DNA of 64,000 nucleotides, taken from the NCBI GenBank assembly GCA_902470365.1, contig CABRFZ010000007.1, forward strand, positions 1-64,000. Reading direction: 5' to 3'. The position numbers and the translations under genes were made by a program. Under the pieces are notes generated by a model, which did not search any database, had not been told where the DNA came from, and was given only the letters and a program-made list of their open reading frames with translations. Below, one piece after another: positions 1-7,835 of this stretch; the first letter of the stretch is position 1; each line of letters begins with the position of its first letter. Source of the DNA: an uncultured Collinsella sp. Its GTDB lineage: Bacteria > Actinomycetota > Coriobacteriia > Coriobacteriales > Coriobacteriaceae.

Positions 1-140
1 AGGCCCTTGCGGCCTAGTCGCTATTTAGGGCGTCCAAGATTTGGGGCGCAGTTCATTGTTGTCATGTCCGGGCTTTTGTGTTTAGCGCCTTTTTGTTTGG
101 AGACAATGAAATTAGCAAGAACGTGAAGCTAGGAGGCGCT
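1..140. other. 5' edge and leader of the bile salt hydrolase gene
   Basis: No coding region can be supported here. The stretch holds a strong ribosome binding site, AGGAGG at 131-136, four bases before the ATG at 141. An in-frame ATG at 78 exists but has no ribosome binding site. Starting there would also bury the catalytic Cys2 of the hydrolase, so it is not used. Confidence 0.6.
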
Positions 141-1106
141 ATGTGTACGAGCATTCGATTTACCGATAATTCTGGCCACATGTATCTAGGCCGCAACCTC
201 GACTGGAGCTTTGACTACGGCCAACAGGTTCGCGTGATGCCGCGCGGGTTCCACATTCCGTATTCGTTTATCGACGACGCGACAGCGGCACACGCGGTGA
301 TCGGTATGTGCATCGATTACAAGAACTATCCCATGTTTTTCGATTGCGGTAACGATGCGGGCCTGGCTGTGGCGGGGCTCAACTTTCCCGGCTATGCCGA
401 GTATGCCGACGGCCCTGTCGATGGCAAGAACAATATCGCGGCCTATGAGTTTCCCCTGTGGGTGGCAGCGACGTTCTCGACGGTCGATGAGGTCGAGGCC
501 GCGCTGCGCGACACGGTGATTGTCGCCAAATCTGCCGGAGAGGGGCTGGGCGTGTCGTTGCTCCATTGGATTATCGGCGACAGCCAGCGCAGCATCGTGG
601 TCGAGATGATGGCTGACGGCCTGCATGTATACGACGATCCGGTCGACACCCTTGCCAACCAGCCGACCTTCCCGTGGCACATGGAAAACCTGCGCACCTA
701 TATCACCGCCACAAGCGATTTTCCGCAGACGGCGACATGGCGTGGCGCCGAGCTTAAGCCCTATGGAGCCGGTGCCGTCATGCGCGGCATTCCGGGCGAT
801 TGCTATTCGCCGAGCCGTTTTGTAAAGGCGGCGTACCTCAATGCCAATTACCCGCAAAAGGAGAGCGAGACCGAAAACGTCGTTCGCATGTTCCGCTCGC
901 TCGAGGGCGTGGTGATGATCGAGGGAGCGTCCAGGATGGGCGATGGCAAGTTCGAGAAGACTATCTACACCGGATGCTTTAGCGCGCGCACGGGCAATTA
1001 TTACTACGCGATGTATGGGGATCCGTCGATTCGCTACGTGAGCCTGATGGATGCCGAGGGCGCGAGCCCCGATAAGCTCGTGACTCCCGAGCCGCGCCGT
1101 TCGTAG
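141..1106 (+). CDS. bsh: choloylglycine hydrolase (bile salt hydrolase)
   Basis: This is an Ntn-hydrolase of the choloylglycine/penicillin V acylase family, 321 residues, the usual length. Bile salt hydrolases cut the amide bond of glycine- or taurine-conjugated bile acids in the cytoplasm. Starting at 141 puts Cys2 directly after the initiator Met; loss of that Met exposes the nucleophile. Arg18 and Asp21 sit in the family motif RNLDW. Asn81 is in GLNFPG, an Asn lies in LANQP at about 173, and Arg226 is in SPSRF, so the known catalytic set appears present. The LANQP stretch differs from the common LTNNP. Bile acid rather than penicillin V as substrate is inferred from motif match and gut context. 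The gene stands alone and ends at a hairpin shared with convergent kup. Confidence 0.93.
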   Translation: MCTSIRFTDNSGHMYLGRNLDWSFDYGQQVRVMPRGFHIPYSFIDDATAAHAVIGMCIDYKNYPMFFDCGNDAGLAVAGLNFPGYAEYADGPVDGKNNIAAYEFPLWVAATFSTVDEVEAALRDTVIVAKSAGEGLGVSLLHWIIGDSQRSIVVEMMADGLHVYDDPVDTLANQPTFPWHMENLRTYITATSDFPQTATWRGAELKPYGAGAVMRGIPGDCYSPSRFVKAAYLNANYPQKESETENVVRMFRSLEGVVMIEGASRMGDGKFEKTIYTGCFSARTGNYYYAMYGDPSIRYVSLMDAEGASPDKLVTPEPRRS

Positions 1107-1132
1107 CCGGTAGCTTTCCTGCAATGCAAAGT

Positions 1133-1162
1133 GGCCCTGCGTCTCTCGTGAGGTGCAGGGCC
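1133..1162. terminator. convergent hairpin between bsh and kup
   Basis: GGCCCTGC at 1133-1140 pairs with GCAGGGCC at 1155-1162. It lies between two convergent genes and probably terminates both. It has no long U-tract. Confidence 0.6.
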
Positions 1163-1185
1163 GCTGTCGTTGATTTGTGACGTCG

Positions 1186-3417
1186 CTAGAAGTCGGCGTC
1201 GTTGAGTTGTTCACTTTCGAGGCCGTCGAGCTGTTGCTGTTCGGGCGTATCGGCGACGCTCTCGAGCAGCTCGGTGGGATCGGCGTTCATGTCCCTACCG
1301 GCCTCGTTGCCGTTGACCAAGTCGTCCGAGAAGATATCGACTTCCATTTCCTCGGCCTCTTCAATCTGAACCTCGAGCGGCACCTGAGTGCGCACGAGCT
1401 TAACGGCCGGGCGCATGCGGGCAAACAGCGGCACGTACTCGATGATGATGGCAGAGTTCTCGAGACCGTACCAGCGCGCCGGGCTTCCGCAAGCGCGGCG
1501 GACGGCGTACTTGATGGCCATCACGCGGTGGTCATTGCGGTTGATGTCCGTTTCGGGGGCAAGCATCTTGCGCAGCATGCAAAAACGGAAGTCGCCCACG
1601 TTGCCGCGCGTCTCGTAGATGGAGTAGGTGTGGTGCTGCGGCGGCAACTCACCCGAAGCCATCAGGTCGCCAACGATCTGGCGCAGGTAGGCGTTGATGC
1701 GCTGATTGACCTTAAAGCCCAGGTCCAAGCGCACGCGGAACAGGAAGTCTGTGCCAAAGGTCTCAACGGAATACTCGTGCGTATAGGGCTCGTCGGTAAC
1801 GTGTACGTTGATGAACCAATATGCCTTGGCGCGCTTGGGGTGCTTGTCCAGGATGGAATAGAGCACGTCGCGGTCGAGCGTGAGCGGGTCGGGGCTGTTG
1901 GTGAGGAACACCAGATTGTCGGCGAGCACGGGGTAGGTCTCGTCATTGCGCAGGCGGTTGAGCTGGTCGATGTACTTGGAGACGGGCAGCAGAATCGTCT
2001 GCGTGCGCTCGATGGCGGTGCCGCGACGCCACACATACATAAGGCCGAACAGCAGTGCGGCCAGGAAGATCATGACGTAGCCGCCGTCAAAGAACATGGT
2101 GAGGCACGAAGCGAAGAAGCACAGCTCAATGGCACCAAAGAGCAGGGCAAAGATGCAGGCGCCCAGCTTGTGCTTGAGGATGCCGGCGATATAGCTCGTC
2201 AGTAGCGTGGTGGTCATGAGCATGGTCACGGTGATGGCGAGGCCATAGGCGCTTTCCATGCGCTCGGAGTTCTGGAACAGCAGCACGATGAAGATGCAGC
2301 CGACCCACATGATGTTGTTGACGAGCGGAATATAGAGCTGACCCTTGGTGTCGCTGGGGTAGTGGATGCGCAGGTGCGGCATAAGGTTGAGACGCGTTGC
2401 CTCGGATACCAGCGAGAACGAGCCGGTGATGAGCGCCTGCGAGGCGATGATGGCCGCCACGGCCGAAAGCACAATGGCAAAGGGGCGCAGGGGCTCGGGA
2501 AGCATCATATAGAACGGGTTAACGATATCCATCGCGAGCATCTGGGGGTTGGAGTTGTTGGCGAGCAGCCAAGCGCCCTGGCCCAGATAGTTAAGGATGA
2601 GGGCCGCCTTAACAAACGGCCAGGATGCGTAGATGTTGGCCTTGCCCACGTGGCCCATGTCTGAATAGAGCGCCTCGGCGCCGGTCGTCGACAGGAAGAC
2701 GAAGCCGAGCACCATGATGCCCGAGTGGTTGATGGGCGAGAACAGGAACATAATGCCGCGAATGGGGTTGAGCGCGCGCAAGATGGACAGGTTGCCGAGC
2801 ATGTTGAACAGGCCGGCGCCTGCCAGGAACAGGAACCACAGCGTCATGAGCGGGCCGAAGAGCTTGCCGATTGACGAGGTGCCGGCGCGCTGCATGGCAA
2901 ACAGACCGCAGATAATGATGATGGTGATGATGATCACATTGGTCTGACCGTCACCCAATAGTGCGTGGCCCCACTCGATGGTACGCAGGCCCTCAATGGC
3001 TGTGGTGACCGTGACGGCGGGGGTGAGGATGCCGTCGGCAAGCAGTGCCGCACCGCCGATCATGGCGGGCAGAATCAGCCATGGTGCCACCTTGCGTACG
3101 AGGCTGAACAGGGCGAAGATGCCGCCTTCGTTGTGGTTGTCGGCCTTCATGGCGATTACCACGTACTTGACCGTGGTCACGAGCGTCATGGTCCAGATGA
3201 CGAGCGAAAGCGCGCCCAGGATCATGTCCTCGCTGACGGTACCGATGCCGCCGTTGTTGGCGACGATTGATTTCATGGTGTACATGGGGCTCGTGCCGAT
3301 GTCGCCATAGACGACGCCGAGCGTTACGAGCAGCATGCCAGCGGAGAGGGGGATGGCTCCGTGCCCGCCTTGCCCGTGCTGGTCTTGGAGGTTTGCCTCC
3401 AGTTTATTGTGTGCCAC
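1186..3417 (-). CDS. kup: KUP/HAK/KT family potassium uptake transporter
   Basis: This is a Kup potassium:proton symporter in the cytoplasmic membrane. The N-terminal part shows the family signature LGVVYGDIGTSP, followed by about twelve hydrophobic segments over roughly the first 450 residues, then a soluble C-terminal domain. The protein is about 743 residues, against about 620-630 for E. coli Kup. The excess lies at the C-terminus and ends in an acidic, Glu/Asp-rich tail. I chose the GTG at 3417 because AAGGGAG ends five bases before it; the ATG at 3435 (six residues longer) has no clear ribosome binding site. The upstream gap is too short for a full c-di-AMP riboswitch, and none is visible. 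The gene stands alone. Confidence 0.93.
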   Translation of the reverse strand: MAHNKLEANLQDQHGQGGHGAIPLSAGMLLVTLGVVYGDIGTSPMYTMKSIVANNGGIGTVSEDMILGALSLVIWTMTLVTTVKYVVIAMKADNHNEGGIFALFSLVRKVAPWLILPAMIGGAALLADGILTPAVTVTTAIEGLRTIEWGHALLGDGQTNVIIITIIIICGLFAMQRAGTSSIGKLFGPLMTLWFLFLAGAGLFNMLGNLSILRALNPIRGIMFLFSPINHSGIMVLGFVFLSTTGAEALYSDMGHVGKANIYASWPFVKAALILNYLGQGAWLLANNSNPQMLAMDIVNPFYMMLPEPLRPFAIVLSAVAAIIASQALITGSFSLVSEATRLNLMPHLRIHYPSDTKGQLYIPLVNNIMWVGCIFIVLLFQNSERMESAYGLAITVTMLMTTTLLTSYIAGILKHKLGACIFALLFGAIELCFFASCLTMFFDGGYVMIFLAALLFGLMYVWRRGTAIERTQTILLPVSKYIDQLNRLRNDETYPVLADNLVFLTNSPDPLTLDRDVLYSILDKHPKRAKAYWFINVHVTDEPYTHEYSVETFGTDFLFRVRLDLGFKVNQRINAYLRQIVGDLMASGELPPQHHTYSIYETRGNVGDFRFCMLRKMLAPETDINRNDHRVMAIKYAVRRACGSPARWYGLENSAIIIEYVPLFARMRPAVKLVRTQVPLEVQIEEAEEMEVDIFSDDLVNGNEAGRDMNADPTELLESVADTPEQQQLDGLESEQLNDADF

Positions 3418-3516
3418 GAGGACTCCCTTAGACATCCGGTTATCTGTCTAGGACAAAAAACTTTATGCCGTCTTTATACATACAAGAGCAGTTTGGCACA
3501 TCGGGTTATTTTAGAC

Positions 3517-3540
3517 AATAATCCTCAGCTGGGGATTATT
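3517..3540. terminator. AT-rich hairpin between kup and the EamA gene
   Basis: AATAATCC (3517-3524) and GGATTATT (3533-3540) enclose a CAGCTG core, giving an almost perfect palindrome. It lies downstream of the minus-strand EamA gene and upstream of kup, so it may terminate the first or act as an operator for the second. There is no strong U-tract. Confidence 0.4.
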
Positions 3541-3574
3541 TATCTACGCAGGTAGCATTTCAAAGCAGGGGCTT

Positions 3575-4486
3575 TTAAGCACGTACTGTCTGGGCTATGC
3601 CAGCCTTGGCGCTTGCGCGTTTGCCGGCGAGTTCGCAAAAAATCGCGCCGCCGATGATAAGCGCGGCACCCATCAGACGGACCGGTGTTATGGCTTCGCC
3701 CAAAAGGACGGCGGAGAACACGACCGCCGAAAGCGGCTCGAGGTAGCCGACAACGGCGACGGTCTGCACAGGCAGTTTGGCGACGGCGCTAAAGTAGAGC
3801 AGGCAACCAATGCCGGTGTTGACGACGCCGAGCATGACGACGGCGCGCCAATCGATGCCTGCGGCGACGCCGGCGGATAGGAATGAGGGTGCACCCTGCG
3901 TGATGAGCGTGAGGACCAGCGCGGTCACAAAGGCGGCACTCACCTGGAGCGTGGAGTTCTCGAGGCCTTCGATGTGTGGCGCGCCCTTGCTAGCGATGAC
4001 CATCAGCGCATAGCAAAATGCCGAGGCGATACCGCAGACGATACCCGCAATGGGCATATTGCCGCCTAGACCTTGCGCTGCAATGAGAAAAGCACCACAA
4101 GCAACGGCGACAAAGCCGGCGATTTTGCCGCCGGTCAGCTTTTCGCCAAAGATGAGCGGGGAGAGCGCCATGACAATGATGGGGCCGCAGTAGTACAGCA
4201 GCGAGGATACGCCGACGCCGATCGTCTGGTAGGCGCGGAACAGAAAAATCCAGCTGGCGCCTAGCGCGGCTCCCGAGAGGAGGAGGGCTGCGGCTTCGCG
4301 GGGGCGAGATGGCGCCTGCAACTTATGGCGTTGGGTGATGGCGAGAATGGTGACAAGCGAGAGTGCGCCCAAAAACGTGCGTAGTAGCACGATATCCGAG
4401 CTCGGCAGCGCGATGGCAGCGGCGATGATGCCGTTGAAGCCAAACAATAGCAATGCTGCTAAGTACGTAAACAGTCCGTTGTTCAT
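3575..4486 (-). CDS. EamA/DMT family exporter
   Basis: This is a drug/metabolite transporter family protein, 303 residues, with about ten hydrophobic helices in two EamA repeats (roughly residues 5-140 and 150-290). The second half shows the GYLEPLSAV stretch typical of the family. Members export amino acids, nucleosides or small toxic compounds from the cytoplasm; the substrate cannot be read from the sequence. It is transcribed divergently from the LysR-type regulator at 4605, with 118 bases between them. An LTTR-like palindrome in that gap suggests the regulator controls this exporter. Confidence 0.85.
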   Translation of the reverse strand: MNNGLFTYLAALLLFGFNGIIAAAIALPSSDIVLLRTFLGALSLVTILAITQRHKLQAPSRPREAAALLLSGAALGASWIFLFRAYQTIGVGVSSLLYYCGPIIVMALSPLIFGEKLTGGKIAGFVAVACGAFLIAAQGLGGNMPIAGIVCGIASAFCYALMVIASKGAPHIEGLENSTLQVSAAFVTALVLTLITQGAPSFLSAGVAAGIDWRAVVMLGVVNTGIGCLLYFSAVAKLPVQTVAVVGYLEPLSAVVFSAVLLGEAITPVRLMGAALIIGGAIFCELAGKRASAKAGIAQTVRA

Positions 4487-4514
4487 GCGCTTCCGTCCCC
4501 TCTATATCCGAACA

Positions 4515-4533
4515 AGTTCACTATGGGTGAACT
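4515..4533. promoter_or_regulatory. LysR-type operator between exporter and regulator
   Basis: AGTTCAC-TATGG-GTGAACT is a perfect 7-bp inverted repeat with a 5-bp spacer and contains the T-N11-A pattern (TCACTATGGGTGA) typical of LysR regulator boxes. It lies in the divergent intergenic region, 38 bp upstream of the start of a TATAAT box at 4554-4559 that points toward the regulator gene. Binding by the adjacent LysR protein is inferred. Confidence 0.65.
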
Positions 4534-4553
4534 GGCTTTAGAAGAAAAGCGAA

Positions 4554-4559
4554 TATAAT
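4554..4559 (+). promoter_or_regulatory. -10 box of the LysR regulator gene
   Basis: A consensus TATAAT sits 45 bases before the GTG start. No good -35 hexamer is found at 17 bp, which fits a promoter dependent on, or modulated by, the LysR operator upstream. Confidence 0.5.
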
Positions 4560-4604
4560 GCATAGTTAACATGACAAAAACTCATGCATAGGTGGAGGCG
4601 CCTC

Positions 4605-5462
4605 GTGGAAACGAATATTCAAAAGATGCAGGTGCTGCTGGAGACGGTGCGCGCCGGAAGCTTTACGCGTGCTGCCGAGCGGCTGAGCTATTCGCAGTCG
4701 GGCGTGAGCCGTATGGTGGCCGATCTTGAGGCCGATTGGGGCTTTAAGGTGCTCGACCGCAGTCGCGAGGGCGTAGTGCTTTCTGCCGACGGGCGGCAGG
4801 TCATGCCGGCTGTCGAGGCGCTCTGTGAGGAATTCACTCGCTTGCAGCGACGGGTGGATGAGATGCGCGGGCTCATGCGCGGCAAAATCTGCATCGGTAC
4901 GTTTTCGAGTGTGGCGACCCATGTGCTGCCGCCAGTGATTGCGCGCTTTCGCGCCGATTACCCGGACGTCGATTACGAGTTGCTGATGGGCGATTACTCA
5001 GAGATTGAACAATGGGTGTCAGAGGGCCGCTGCGATTTGGGCTTTATCCCGCATGAGCCCCGAGAAAACGGCATGGCGTCGCGGCCTTTGGTGCGCGACG
5101 AGTTGATGGCGGTAGTGCCGGCAGGCTCTTTGCTTGCCACGGCGGAGGCCGTCTCTCTTTCCGATTTGGCTAACGAGCAGTTTATTCTGCTAGAACGCGG
5201 CACCGATGACGAGATTACGCCGCTGTTTCGCCGCGCGGGCCTGGCGGTGCGCTCTAAGCTGTCGACTTGGGATGACTATGCGATTATGGCTATGGTCGAG
5301 GACGGCTTGGGCGTGAGCATTCTTCCCGCGCTCATCTTGCGCCGCTGTCAGTTCGATGTTGCCGTGCGACCACTCGAGGGACATCCCCATCGGCAGATCA
5401 ATGCGATATATCGCACGGCTGACGTTTCGCTTGCCGCCGCTCGATTCCTTGAATACCTCTAA
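4605..5462 (+). CDS. LysR family transcriptional regulator
   Basis: This is a LysR-type regulator of 285 residues, the normal length. The N-terminal winged helix-turn-helix (about residues 1-60) carries the family pattern GSFTRAAERLSYSQSGVSR. The rest is the periplasmic-binding-protein-like effector domain (about 85-285). The GTG at 4605 is preferred because GGTGGAGG lies just upstream; the ATG at 4584 has no ribosome binding site. It faces away from the EamA exporter gene, and the palindrome at 4515-4533 lies between the two. It is therefore most likely a local regulator of that exporter, responding to an unknown small molecule. Confidence 0.9.
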   Translation: METNIQKMQVLLETVRAGSFTRAAERLSYSQSGVSRMVADLEADWGFKVLDRSREGVVLSADGRQVMPAVEALCEEFTRLQRRVDEMRGLMRGKICIGTFSSVATHVLPPVIARFRADYPDVDYELLMGDYSEIEQWVSEGRCDLGFIPHEPRENGMASRPLVRDELMAVVPAGSLLATAEAVSLSDLANEQFILLERGTDDEITPLFRRAGLAVRSKLSTWDDYAIMAMVEDGLGVSILPALILRRCQFDVAVRPLEGHPHRQINAIYRTADVSLAAARFLEYL

Positions 5463-5521
5463 ACGTGTGCACGTCATTGTCCGCTTTGGGCAAAACTCGG
5501 AGTTCCGTACGTTTTCTTATG

Positions 5522-5606
5522 AAATTGAACTTTCGAATGAGGTACGGCGCTATACTGCTTGCTAAATTGAACCTTGGTTCAATTCGTGTTCTATAAATTG
5601 AACTTT
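5522..5606 (+). promoter_or_regulatory. triplicated operator upstream of the XRE-aminotransferase gene
   Basis: Three direct copies of AAATTGAAC(T/C)TT start at 5522, 5564 and 5595. The middle copy is also the left arm of a perfect inverted repeat, AATTGAACC-TT-GGTTCAATT (5565-5584). A TATACT box at 5551-5556 lies between the first and second copies, so the palindrome would overlap the transcription start. The layout suggests autoregulation by the XRE domain encoded immediately downstream. Confidence 0.65.
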
Positions 5607-5624
5607 GCCAGCAAGGAGGTTCCT

Positions 5625-7145
5625 GTGGCCCAAGAGACGTTTAGCGATCGCCTGCGACAGACCATGTCCGATCGCGACGTTCGCCAGTCGGACGTAATCC
5701 GCGCATCGGAGATGCTCGGCAAAAAACTCGGCAAGAGTCAGATGAGCCAATATGTGAGTGGCAAGACGATTCCGCGGCGCGATGTGGCAGAGCTGCTCGC
5801 CCGCATTTTGGAGGTCGATGTTTCCTGGCTGCTTGCCGGTGACGCCGATCAAGGCGAGACATCATCGCCTCGCAACGATTCCAAGCCCGAACCCCATCCC
5901 TCAGCTCAAATTCCAAGGAGCACCACCATGCGTACTTTTTCTAAATCCACCAAGCTTGATAACGTCCTGTATGACGTGCGCGGTCCCGTCGTCGACGAGG
6001 CTGCCCGCATGGAGGACGAGGGCGAGCGCATCCTCAAGCTCAATATCGGCAATCCGGCGCCCTTCGGTTTCCGCACGCCCGATGAGGTCATTAAGGATAT
6101 GCGCCAGCAGCTGCCCGACTGCGAAGGCTATTCCAACTCGCGCGGCCTGTTTTCTGCGCGCAAGGCGATCATGCAGTATTCGCAGATCAAAGGCCTGCCC
6201 AATGTTCAGATGGAGCACATCTACACGGGCAACGGCGTGTCCGAACTCATTCAGCTTTCGATGAACGCGCTGCTCGACAATGGCGACGAGATTCTGATCC
6301 CCAGCCCCGACTATCCGCTCTGGACGGCGTGCGCGACCCTTGCCGGCGGTCATCCCGTGCACTATCTGTGCGATGAGCAGGCGGATTGGTATCCCGACCT
6401 GGAGGATATGGAGTCCAAGATCACGAGCGCGACCAAGGCCCTCGTCATCATCAACCCCAACAACCCCACGGGCTCGGTCTACCCGCGCGAGGTACTCGAG
6501 GGCATCGTTGAGGTTGCGCGCAGGCACCAGCTGATGATCTTTGCCGATGAGATCTACGACCGCCTGTGCATGGACGGCTACGAGCACGTCTCGATTGCCT
6601 CGCTCGCTCCCGATCTGCCCTGCGTTACCTTTAGCGGTCTGTCCAAGTCGCATATGATCGCGGGCTACCGTATTGGCTGGATGGTGCTTTCGGGCAACCA
6701 GCGCTGCATGAGCGACTTCATCATGGGCATCAACATGCTCTCCAACATGCGCCTGTGCTCCAACGTGCCGGCTCAGTCGATCGTCCAGACGGCGCTCGGC
6801 GGCCATCAGTCCGTCAACGACTACATCCGTCCCGGCGGCCGTGTCTACGAGCAGCGCAACTTTGTGTATGAGGCGCTCAACAAGATCGACGGCATCTCGG
6901 TGGTTAAGCCGCGTGCGGCGTTCTACATCTTCCCCAAGATGGATGTTAAAAAGTTCAACATCACCGATGACGAGCAGTTCGCCCTTGACCTGCTGCACGA
7001 GAAGAAGATCCTGATCACGCGCGGCGGCGGCTTCAACTGGGCTGAGCCCGACCACTTCCGCATCGTGTACCTGCCGCGCATGGAAGTACTCAAAGAGTCC
7101 CTTGAAGACCTCGCCGACTTCTTTGACCATTACCGCCAGTCGTAG
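5625..7145 (+). CDS. XRE-type HTH fused to AlaA-like class I/II aminotransferase
   Basis: The predicted 506-residue protein has two parts. Residues 1-75 form a Cro/CI-type helix-turn-helix; residues 102-506 form a complete PLP-dependent class I/II aminotransferase of the AlaA type, whose PLP lysine lies in SGLSKSH. The GTG at 5625 follows AAGGAGG by five bases. Residue 102 is a Met (ATG at 5928) preceded by AAGGAG seven bases earlier, and translation from there would give exactly 405 residues, the usual AlaA size. The gene may therefore yield both a long DNA-binding form and a short enzyme. The likely reaction is alanine/2-oxoglutarate or a similar transamination. A strong terminator follows. 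A MocR/PdxR protein is excluded because those carry a GntR, not an XRE, domain. Confidence 0.88.
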   Translation: MAQETFSDRLRQTMSDRDVRQSDVIRASEMLGKKLGKSQMSQYVSGKTIPRRDVAELLARILEVDVSWLLAGDADQGETSSPRNDSKPEPHPSAQIPRSTTMRTFSKSTKLDNVLYDVRGPVVDEAARMEDEGERILKLNIGNPAPFGFRTPDEVIKDMRQQLPDCEGYSNSRGLFSARKAIMQYSQIKGLPNVQMEHIYTGNGVSELIQLSMNALLDNGDEILIPSPDYPLWTACATLAGGHPVHYLCDEQADWYPDLEDMESKITSATKALVIINPNNPTGSVYPREVLEGIVEVARRHQLMIFADEIYDRLCMDGYEHVSIASLAPDLPCVTFSGLSKSHMIAGYRIGWMVLSGNQRCMSDFIMGINMLSNMRLCSNVPAQSIVQTALGGHQSVNDYIRPGGRVYEQRNFVYEALNKIDGISVVKPRAAFYIFPKMDVKKFNITDDEQFALDLLHEKKILITRGGGFNWAEPDHFRIVYLPRMEVLKESLEDLADFFDHYRQS

Positions 7146-7170
7146 GGGATAGAAACTCCGCACTATGAAA

Positions 7171-7205
7171 AGCTCCCTGCAGTTGTTTTGCTGCAGGGAG
7201 CTTTC
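7171..7205. terminator. terminator between aminotransferase and deformylase genes
   Basis: AAGCTCCCTGCAG (7171-7183) pairs with CTGCAGGGAGCTT (7192-7204) around an eight-base loop. It is flanked by A- and T-rich bases and lies between convergent genes, so it can work for both. Confidence 0.85.
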
Positions 7206-7219
7206 TTGAATCGGCGGAA

Positions 7220-7630
7220 CTAAATAACAATCCCGTTGCAGTGGTCGATTTCGTGTTGGATGATCTCGGCGGTGTAGCCCGAGAAGTTTTTGATGCGGTG
7301 GACGAAGTTCTCGTCCAAATACTCAACCTTAATGCGGCGATAGCGGGTACAGGGGCGCTCGCCGATCAGCGAGAGGCATCCTTCGCTCGTCTGATAGGCA
7401 TTGACCTGCTCAAGAATTTGAGGGTTGTACATCAGGAGTGTCCTGTTGCCGTCCTTTACGCAGATGATGCGCTTGCGCACACCGATCATGTTGGCGGCGA
7501 GCCCCACGCACTCGTGCTCATGCTCGTGGAGTGTATCCAGGAGATCCTGCCCGGTCACGGCATCGTCGGGTCCCGCGTCTTCGGAAGGCAGGCGCAAAAA
7601 GAACTCGGATTTCATGATGGGCTTAATCAT
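7220..7630 (-). CDS. def: peptide deformylase
   Basis: This enzyme removes the formyl group from the initiator Met of new proteins, in the cytoplasm at the ribosome exit. At 136 residues it is slightly short for the family. The three metal-site motifs are present: a GLAA motif in the form CVGLAAN, EGCLS with the metal-binding Cys, and HEIDH with two metal-binding His and the catalytic Glu near the C-terminus. Having Asn where most deformylases have Pro-Gln after GLAA is a variant I recall from clostridial and coriobacterial enzymes. The start ATG at 7630 follows GAGGAG. No fmt or other translation gene adjoins it. Confidence 0.92.
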   Translation of the reverse strand: MIKPIMKSEFFLRLPSEDAGPDDAVTGQDLLDTLHEHEHECVGLAANMIGVRKRIICVKDGNRTLLMYNPQILEQVNAYQTSEGCLSLIGERPCTRYRRIKVEYLDENFVHRIKNFSGYTAEIIQHEIDHCNGIVI

Positions 7631-7835
7631 GGCGGGCTCCTCATGTCTTATGCTTTCGTGGACTTTTAATAATAGCGCGGAAGGAAAGCTGCGCGTCCGC
7701 GTTACAATCTTTCAACGTTGGACCATGTTGCCAGATTCGTCGTGTACGGCGTCTGGCGTAAATCTAGGGCTCATTTTTCGCCCTGGACTGTTCCTCTGGG
7801 GCGATGCGACTGTCGTTCCAAGAGGAAGGAAATGC

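Noticed and set aside
186..1214. Long minus-strand frame opposite the bile salt hydrolase gene
   Set aside because: It is a GC-rich antisense shadow of a gene with full catalytic motifs; its residue mix is Arg/His-rich and it has no family motif.
3418..3574. A c-di-AMP riboswitch upstream of kup
   Set aside because: The gap is too short and lacks the expected conserved structure; only a small hairpin is seen.
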